Source of the DNA: Paraburkholderia sabiae
GTDB lineage: Bacteria; Pseudomonadota; Gammaproteobacteria; Burkholderiales; Burkholderiaceae
Assembly (NCBI RefSeq): GCF_030412785.1
Contig: NZ_CP125296.1
Location: 1,674,001 to 1,738,000, forward strand
Direction of reading: 5' to 3'
Length of the DNA: 64,000 bases
This document shows, in pieces, positions 59,049 through 64,000 of this stretch. Below the pieces are notes generated by a model. That model was not told the origin of the DNA. It saw only the letters and a program-made list of their open reading frames with translations, and searched no databases. A program made the translations under genes and the position numbers. Numbering within the stretch: position 1 is the first letter of the stretch; every line of letters starts with the position of its first letter.

Positions 59049-59061
59049 GGACCGCCGTTCC
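59049..59061. promoter_or_regulatory. Operator-like palindrome GGACCGCCGTTCC (kduI side)
   Basis: A GGACC-N3-GTTCC dyad lies 70 bases before the kduI start and is related to the site at 58950. It lies where it could block or activate the kduI promoter. Confidence 0.5.
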
Positions 59062-59131
59062 GATCATGCTAGACTGCGCGCACAGCCAACCCGGACGCCG
59101 CCTTCAGACGCCGTCCCGCAGCGGAGGAGAC

Positions 59132-59968
59132 ATGGAAGTCAGACAGAGCATCAACAGCGAATACGCGAAAAAGCTCGACACAGCCGGCCTCAGAAAAGAA
59201 TTTCTCGTCGAGAAGGTGTTCGAGCCGGACGCGCTTGCGCTGACGTATAGCCATATCGACCGGATCATCGTCGGCGGCGCATTTCCGCAGACGCGCGCCG
59301 TCGAAGTGCCCGGCTCGCTCGGCAAGGCGATCGGTGTCAGCTATCTGCTGGAGCGGCGCGAACTCGGGGCGATCAATATCGGCGGCGACGGGTGGATCGA
59401 AGCGGACGGCAAGCGCTTTTCCGTGCGCAACGAGGAAGCTATCTATGTCGGCAAGGGCACGCAGTCGCTGACGTTCGGCAGCGACGATCCCGCGCGGCCC
59501 GCGAAGTTCTATCTGAACTGCGCGCCCGCGCAGGCCACGTATCCGACGCGCACCATCACACTCGCGGAAGCGTCGCCGCAAACGCTCGGCGACCCCGCGA
59601 CGAGCAACCGCCGCACGATCTACAAGTTCATCGTTCCCGAAGTGCTGCCGACCTGCCAGCTGTCGATGGGCATGACGAAGCTCGAGCCCGGCAGCCTCTG
59701 GAATACGATGCCGTGCCACACGCACGAGCGCCGCATGGAGGTGTATTTCTACTTCAACGTCGCCGACGATGCCGCCGTCTTCCACATGCTCGGCGAGCCG
59801 CAGGAGACGCGCCACATCCTCGTGCACAACGAGCAGGCCGTGATTTCGCCGAGCTGGTCGATTCACTCGGGCGTCGGCACGCGCGCTTACACGTTCATCT
59901 GGGGCATGGTCGGCGAGAACCAGGTGTTCGGCGATATGGATCATCTCGCCGTGCGCGATCTGCGCTAA
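59132..59968 (+). CDS. kduI: 4-deoxy-L-threo-5-hexosulose-uronate ketol-isomerase
   Basis: This 278-residue enzyme has exactly the length of E. coli KduI and the same cupin zinc motif [15 protein letters not shown] (two His and Glu) with a late His in [11 protein letters not shown]. Other matches are [20 protein letters not shown] at the start and [13 protein letters not shown] at the end. It converts 5-keto-4-deoxyuronate to 2,5-diketo-3-deoxygluconate in the breakdown of pectin and glycosaminoglycan uronates. GGAGGAGAC precedes the ATG. It lies 25 bases before kduD, the next enzyme of the pathway. Confidence 0.97.
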   Translation: MEVRQSINSEYAKKLDTAGLRKEFLVEKVFEPDALALTYSHIDRIIVGGAFPQTRAVEVPGSLGKAIGVSYLLERRELGAINIGGDGWIEADGKRFSVRNEEAIYVGKGTQSLTFGSDDPARPAKFYLNCAPAQATYPTRTITLAEASPQTLGDPATSNRRTIYKFIVPEVLPTCQLSMGMTKLEPGSLWNTMPCHTHERRMEVYFYFNVADDAAVFHMLGEPQETRHILVHNEQAVISPSWSIHSGVGTRAYTFIWGMVGENQVFGDMDHLAVRDLR

Positions 59969-59993
59969 TGCATTCCATCGAGAGGAACAGCGC

Positions 59994-60755
59994 ATGACTC
60001 CGCAACCCTTCGACCTCACGGGCAAGGTCGCGCTCGTCACGGGCAGCAATACCGGCCTCGGCGCGGGCATGGCGCACGCGCTGGCCGCCGCGGGCTGCGA
60101 CATCGTCGGCGTGAGCCGTTCGGACGACAGCGACACCGCGCAGCGCGTGAAGGCGCTCGGCCGCCGCTATGTCGGCGTGAGCGCGGACCTGTCGAGCCTC
60201 GCGCCCATCGACGATATCGTGCGCGCCGCGCTCGAAGCCTGCGGACGCATCGACGTGCTGGTGAACAACGCGGGCATCATCCGCCGCGCGGACGCGCTCA
60301 CGTTCACCGAGGACGACTGGGACGACGTGATGAACGTGAATCTGAAGAGCGCGTTCTTTCTGGCGCAAGGGGTCGCGCGCCATTTCGTCGAGAACGGGAA
60401 GCGCGGCAAGATCATCAACGTCGCGTCGATGCTGTCGTTCCAGGGCGGCATCCGCGTCGCGTCGTACACGTCGTCGAAGAGCGGCATGCTCGGGCTCACG
60501 CGCCTGCTCGCGAACGAATGGGCCGCGCGCGGCATCAACGTGAACGCGATCGCGCCGGGCTACATGGCGACGTCGAACACGGCGGCGCTGCGCGAAGACG
60601 AGCAGCGCAACAGCGAAATTCTCGCGCGCATTCCGGCGGCACGCTGGGGCACGCCCGACGATCTCGCGGGTCCGGTGGTGTTTCTGGCATCGTCGGCTTC
60701 GGACTACGTGCACGGCCATACGCTCGCCGTCGACGGCGGCTGGCTCGCGCGATGA
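59994..60755 (+). CDS. kduD: 2-dehydro-3-deoxy-D-gluconate 5-dehydrogenase
   Basis: This 253-residue short-chain dehydrogenase has TGSNTGLGAGMAHAL, NNAGII, the catalytic Ser in NVASMLSFQGG, and YTSSKSGMLGL as YxxxK. The segment RRADALTFTEDDWDDVMNVNLKSAFFLAQ is characteristic of KduD. It reduces 2,5-diketo-3-deoxygluconate to 2-keto-3-deoxygluconate, following KduI. GAGAGGAACAG precedes the ATG at 59994. An IclR-family regulator gene follows 86 bases downstream. KdgK and KdgA needed to finish the pathway are not in this window. Confidence 0.95.
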   Translation: MTPQPFDLTGKVALVTGSNTGLGAGMAHALAAAGCDIVGVSRSDDSDTAQRVKALGRRYVGVSADLSSLAPIDDIVRAALEACGRIDVLVNNAGIIRRADALTFTEDDWDDVMNVNLKSAFFLAQGVARHFVENGKRGKIINVASMLSFQGGIRVASYTSSKSGMLGLTRLLANEWAARGINVNAIAPGYMATSNTAALREDEQRNSEILARIPAARWGTPDDLAGPVVFLASSASDYVHGHTLAVDGGWLAR

Positions 60756-60841
60756 TGTGAATTGCGCGGCGCACGCGGTATATTTCGTCGATTGGCAACA
60801 TCGTTGTGGAAAGACGGCCGCGGGAGAACCGCGAAAACTAT

Positions 60842-61726
60842 ATGGCAGCTATCGACAAGTCCAAAACCACGGCAGCGGCAACGCGCAAGCGCGCCGCTGC
60901 CCCGCTCGTCTCCGACGCGGACGCCGCCGATAAAGGCGAGTCGCTGTCGTCCGTCGCGCGCGTGTTCGCGATTCTCGGCGCGATAGGCGACAGCGGGCAG
61001 ATCGGCATCAGCGAACTGTCGCAGCGGCTCTCGCTGTCGAAGACGACCGTGCATCGCGTGCTGCAGACGCTCAAGGCGCTCGGCTACGTGACGCAGGAAG
61101 TGGAAACCGAGCGCTACCGGCTCACCATCCGTCTCTTCGAACTCGGCGCGAAGGCGCTGGAAAGCGTCGACCTCGTGCGCGAGGCCGACATCGAAATGCG
61201 CCGGATAGGCAGCGTGACGCGCGAAGCCGTGCACCTCGGCACATTCGACGAAGACGCGATCATCTATATCCACAAGATCGACGCCGATTACGGGCTACGG
61301 ATGCAGTCGCGCATCGGCCGACGCAATCCGCTGCATAGCACGGCGATCGGCAAGGTGCTGCTTGCGTGGATGGAGCCCGCCGAAGCGCGTGAAGTGCTCT
61401 CACATATCGAGCTGCGTAAATCGACGGCGAAGACGTTGTCGTCCGCGGAAGCCGTGATGAGCATCCTGCCGCAAGTGCGCGCGCAGGGTTATGGCGAAGA
61501 CATCGAGGAACAGGAAGAAGGTTTGCGGTGTCTTGCCGTGCCTGTCTTCGACCGCTTCGGCCGCGTGATCGCGGGTCTCTCCGTGTCGTTCCCGACGATG
61601 CGCTGCGGCGCGGATACGAAGCTGCATTACGTCGCGCTGCTCAAGGAAGCGGGCGCTGCCGTGTCGGCGAGGCTCGGCTATCGAGAGCCTGCTCAGGAAG
61701 CCGCCGAAGTCACGCATCCGGGCTGA
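60842..61726 (+). CDS. kdgR: IclR-family regulator, KdgR-like
   Basis: This 294-residue regulator has an Ala/Lys-rich N-terminal tail, the winged helix VARVFAILGAIGDSGQIGISELSQRLSLSKTTVHRVLQTLKALGYV, and a GAF-like effector domain with GRRNPLHSTAIGKVLLA and EEQEEGLRCLAVPVFDRFG. The pattern matches the KdgR branch of the IclR family, which senses 2-keto-3-deoxygluconate. It follows kduID directly and probably represses kdgT and kduID via the GGAAC-N3-GTTCC sites. The start is uncertain: ATG 60842 has a distant ribosome site, and GTG 60806 is an alternative. Confidence 0.88.
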   Translation: MAAIDKSKTTAAATRKRAAAPLVSDADAADKGESLSSVARVFAILGAIGDSGQIGISELSQRLSLSKTTVHRVLQTLKALGYVTQEVETERYRLTIRLFELGAKALESVDLVREADIEMRRIGSVTREAVHLGTFDEDAIIYIHKIDADYGLRMQSRIGRRNPLHSTAIGKVLLAWMEPAEAREVLSHIELRKSTAKTLSSAEAVMSILPQVRAQGYGEDIEEQEEGLRCLAVPVFDRFGRVIAGLSVSFPTMRCGADTKLHYVALLKEAGAAVSARLGYREPAQEAAEVTHPG

Positions 61727-62102
61727 CGCGCTCTTAACGCACAACGATCCGTCGTCATCTTTCTGCCTTATTCCTTACCGAAAAGAAGCGCGTTTGCTTT
61801 CCGAATCAGGCGAGCATGCGCTTCGAACCGGCACCTCGTTTTTCCTCATACGCTATCTCGCGCGCAGTGTGCGGTACATCGCATCCGGCGCGGTGGATTG
61901 CTGGCAAGTTAATTCACATCATGTTGATCGTGCGGACGCAGATGAACGCGTCCGGTACTTGGGGTCGTCCCTGGTAAATGCACGCGTGCAGCATGGGTGT
62001 ATGGAGCATTCCGGCGGGTGGCCGATCGCATTGACGTTCGGCTCCGGTGCATCCGTACAGGGGTTGTGTTTGCCGTGTATGACCACCAGCGAGGTAACAA
62101 TC
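61727..62102. other. Intergenic region, nothing specific recognised
   Basis: About 376 bases between the IclR gene and the Pro-rich exported protein. An open frame runs in from 61794 in phase with the next gene but has no ribosome site. A promoter for that gene is expected in this stretch. Confidence 0.4.
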
Positions 62103-62795
62103 ATGAGAATCAGCACATTGCTCGGGTCTGCGGCGTTGACCGTGACCTTGAGTCCAGCCTTCTCGCCTGCTATTGCGTGGGCTGACGGGCCACGGTCAGC
62201 CTATGACAGCGGCGGCGTGAGCGAGGCTTCGCTCGATCCGGGCGAAGAGCAGATGACCGCCGACGATGAAAACAAGGCGCGTCTGAAGGATCTGAGCGAC
62301 GCTTATCACAGTGGGTATAACGCTCGCGCGAAGGAAGACGCGGAAACGTATGCGTCGTTGCGGGATCAGTTGAAGCGGACGAAGACTGCGCCGCCGCCTT
62401 TGCCTTCTGGCATGCCGGGTGACGATGGTGCGCAGGTGCGGCGTGTTGCGCAGCCTCGCGTCGCGCAGCAGGCTTTGCCTTCGCAAGCACAGGCTGGGTA
62501 TGACGATGAGGATGCGGCGCCTGTGCAATATGCGCCGGCTCCAGCGCCTCGGCCTCGTTATCGGGCTGCTCCCGTTTATACGCAGGCGCCTGTTTATGAT
62601 GGGCCGTCGCCTGAAGAGATGGAAACTGTTGTGTTTCAGCCTTATCAGGCGCCGCCGCCTGTGCAGTATGTGCCTATGCCTGTTTATCAGCAGCCTGTTT
62701 ATGTCAGTCCGCCGCCTGTTGTGCCTGTTCAATACGCTTCTGCTTATCCGGTTTATCGGCCTTATGGGTATGGGTGGAGGGGTGGTTGGCGTTGA
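62103..62795 (+). CDS. Pro/Tyr-rich exported protein
   Basis: This 230-residue protein has a signal peptide (cut probably after AWA). A charged helical segment of about 60 residues follows (EQMTADDENKARLKDLSDAYHSGYNARAKEDAETYASLRDQL). The C-terminal half is very rich in Pro, Tyr, Val and Gln, with short degenerate repeats such as PVYTQAPVY and PVYQQPVYV, ending PYGYGWRGGWR. This looks like a cell-envelope or matrix protein with an extended tail. GAGGTAACAATC precedes the ATG. The codons of the repeat part are richer in T than neighbouring genes. I do not recognise a family with known function. Confidence 0.75.
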   Translation: MRISTLLGSAALTVTLSPAFSPAIAWADGPRSAYDSGGVSEASLDPGEEQMTADDENKARLKDLSDAYHSGYNARAKEDAETYASLRDQLKRTKTAPPPLPSGMPGDDGAQVRRVAQPRVAQQALPSQAQAGYDDEDAAPVQYAPAPAPRPRYRAAPVYTQAPVYDGPSPEEMETVVFQPYQAPPPVQYVPMPVYQQPVYVSPPPVVPVQYASAYPVYRPYGYGWRGGWR

Positions 62796-62860
62796 GTTTT
62801 TTTGCTGGCATCCGCGTGATGCTTTCGTAGTTCATGCGTCGCCCCTGTGCGGGGCGGCAC

Positions 62861-62892
62861 CTACTTTTCTTTGCAGCGGCAAAGAAAAGTAG
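62861..62892. repeat. Burkholderia-type CTACTTTTCTTTG palindrome
   Basis: CTACTTTTCTTTG and its complement form a 13-bp stem around CAGCGG. The same motif is widespread between genes in Burkholderia and relatives; here it also forms the outer tip of the larger inverted repeat. Confidence 0.8.
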
Positions 62893-63251
62893 GCAAAAGA
62901 AAGCCGCTTTTGAACCTCCGGTGCCTGCCAGGGCAGCGCCGCGGCATGCCGCAGTCGAGCTGTCGCGCGGCGACGTCCGCACTCCGTAGAAAGCCCGCAG
63001 TCAACCGCGCACGGCGTGCAAAGCCCCCACACAGTCTGGAACACATACCGCCGCAATCAATTGACGGCAAATGCAAAAAAAGTGCTGACCGAATGTGCTC
63101 CAGGTGGATGTCATGTTTCGCGCCGCGCGCGTCTGACTGCGGGCTTTCTACGGAGTGTTGGCGTCGCTGCGCGACAGCTCAAGGAACGTGTGCCGTGGCG
63201 TTATCCCGGTAGGCACCGGAGGTTTGAAGCGGCTTTCTTTTGCCTACTTTT
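62885..63251. repeat. Large imperfect inverted repeat, arms of about 130 bases
   Basis: The left arm, reading AAAAGTAGGCAAAAGAAAGC onward, matches the reverse complement of the right arm, which ends in TTTGCCTACTTTTT. They agree through the segments CCTCCGGTGCCT, GAGCTGTCGCGC and ACTCCGTAGAAAGCCCGCAG. The spacer of about 100 bases contains no gene. It may be a mobile palindromic element or two inverted copies of a dispersed intergenic repeat. Confidence 0.8.
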
Positions 63252-63262
63252 TAAATATTGCC

Positions 63263-63345
63263 TGATACGCCTTGATACATGATGATACGCCTAAATCTCG
63301 CCTGATCCTTATCCAATAACGGTTTCAGCCGATCCGTGATACGCC
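63263..63345. repeat. Iteron-like TGATACGCC direct repeats
   Basis: TGATACGCC occurs at 63263-63271, 63283-63291 and 63337-63345. The first two are exactly 20 bases apart, i.e. close to two helical turns. Related TTGATACAT lies between them. The sites lie upstream of the integrase gene and may be arm-type sites or operators for an element protein. Confidence 0.6.
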
Positions 63346-63447
63346 ATGACATGTGTTGATATCGCGTGAAACTCATGCCGTTTTGGGTTTTTTGGGTTTG
63401 GATTTTTGGGTTTATCATTTCACCGTCATGTATCAGGAGTCCATATC

Positions 63448-64000
63448 ATGGCAGCACTTGTGAACACCGTCCGCGCCATCGAGGCGCTGCGCGCCGCGCC
63501 GAAGGTCCGCTACTACAAGGTCGCTTCGAACCTGCGCCTGCGGGTCGGCACCAACGGCGCGAAGTCGTTCAACGTCCGCTTTCGTGTCAATGGCCAAAAC
63601 CAGGAAAAGACGATCGGACCGTACGGGCGTCAGACCGGCCAGTGGACGCTGCACGCGGCGTTGGCGGAAGCCGCGAAGGTGGCCGCCGCCGCGCGCGGAA
63701 ATATCGACATCATCGAAGCCGAGCGGCACGAGCGCATCCAGCGCGAAGGCGCCACGCTCGCCCAGGTCTTCGAGGTCTGGTTTAACGAGGCGATTGCCGA
63801 GAAGCGCGGGCGTCGCGGCCGCAAGGATGGCGGCGCGATTCTGCGTCGCCGTGCACGCTCGCATACAGATCGCGCGTGGGACCAGGCGTTCGCGGTGGCG
63901 CATGCGGAACACGGTACAGGCAACTCACGTACGCAGTCGCGCAGGGCGTCCGTAGCGAGCGGCTGGGACGCGGCCTTTGCGTGCGCCCGGCGAGCGCGCA
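63448..64000 (+). CDS. Integrase (DUF4102-type N-terminus), 3' part outside window or disrupted
   Basis: The frame starting at ATG 63448 (CAGGAG 11 bases before it) is open to the window end, 184 codons. Residues 10-130 match the N-terminal arm-binding domain of P4-like tyrosine integrases: YYKVASNLRLRVGTNGAKSF, VRFRVNGQ, TIGPYG, TLHAALAEAAKVAAAARGNID, ATLAQVFEVWFNEAI. After GRKDGGAILRR, where the core-binding domain should follow, the sequence becomes Arg/Ser/Ala-rich with two WDxAFA motifs and no longer looks like an integrase. It may be a fusion, a rearranged gene or an unfamiliar subfamily. Confidence 0.6.
   Translation, partial: MAALVNTVRAIEALRAAPKVRYYKVASNLRLRVGTNGAKSFNVRFRVNGQNQEKTIGPYGRQTGQWTLHAALAEAAKVAAAARGNIDIIEAERHERIQREGATLAQVFEVWFNEAIAEKRGRRGRKDGGAILRRRARSHTDRAWDQAFAVAHAEHGTGNSRTQSRRASVASGWDAAFACARRAR

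Noticed and set aside
63240..63447. tRNA gene or tRNA-derived attachment site before the integrase
   Set aside because: No cloverleaf, T-loop consensus or CCA end could be found on either strand in this stretch.

Overview
The window is GC-rich, densely coded chromosomal DNA from a Burkholderiaceae bacterium. It most resembles Paraburkholderia or a close relative. The clues are DUF3331 and DUF4148-like genes, a Burkholderia-type general porin, many paralogous LysR/GntR/IclR-controlled catabolic clusters, and the family's characteristic 'CTACTTTTCTTTGC' intergenic palindrome. No rRNA, tRNA or CRISPR array was recognised. Gene calls rest on reading frames, motifs and ribosome binding sites seen by eye, with no database search.

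Layout. 1-3.4 kb: the 5' part of an acyl-CoA ligase, an AraC regulator and a histone-deacetylase-like hydrolase. 3.5-5.8 kb: a small EF-hand-like secreted protein and a lipoprotein serine carboxypeptidase (S10). 6.3-9.3 kb: an operon for a periplasmic PQQ alcohol dehydrogenase with a lanthanide-type active site, a dihaem cytochrome c and an exported ankyrin protein. 9.7-22.7 kb: an accessory catabolic cluster of fourteen genes, all on the minus strand. It holds two MFS importers, a lactonase-like MBL hydrolase, an SDR, MmgE/PrpD, three 3-hydroxyisobutyrate-dehydrogenase-like enzymes, NIPSNAP, an internally deleted aldehyde dehydrogenase, two carboxymuconolactone decarboxylases, a cupin and a terminal GntR repressor. 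Two matching TTGT-N3-ACA(A) operator-like sites lie at its two apparent promoters.

23-28.4 kb: a porin, a HAD phosphatase, an HDOD protein, DUF3331, TetR and a small hypothetical gene. 28.6-37.9 kb: an accessory block that begins at a broken LysR gene. It encodes an M14 carboxypeptidase, a DUF4148-like peptide, an S8 protease, a PAP2/vanadium-haloperoxidase-fold enzyme with a Gly-Gly-Ala repeat, a class III nucleotidyl cyclase with TPRs, and a pseudo-receiver/LuxR/CRP-like regulator. Cyclase and cyclic-nucleotide-binding regulator side by side suggest a local second-messenger circuit. 38-42.4 kb: a chromate transporter and a DegP-like protease, with an IS4-family element inserted precisely into the terminator hairpin between them.

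43-52 kb: a zinc alcohol dehydrogenase, glutaminase plus amino-acid permease (an acid-resistance-like pair), a VIT-like membrane protein, an acyltransferase, a second FtsH-type protease and DUF1328. 52-57.7 kb: a type II dehydroquinase with a Gfo/Idh/MocA oxidoreductase and divergent LysR, another LysR, a DsbA-like isomerase and an MFS exporter. 57.8-61.7 kb: the kdgT / kduI-kduD / IclR (KdgR-like) unit for pectin- or uronate-derived sugars, with two operator-like palindromes in the divergent promoter. 62-64 kb: a Pro/Tyr-rich exported protein, a roughly 370-bp inverted repeat, iteron-like repeats and the start of a tyrosine-recombinase-type integrase. This may be the left edge of an integrated element running out of the window.
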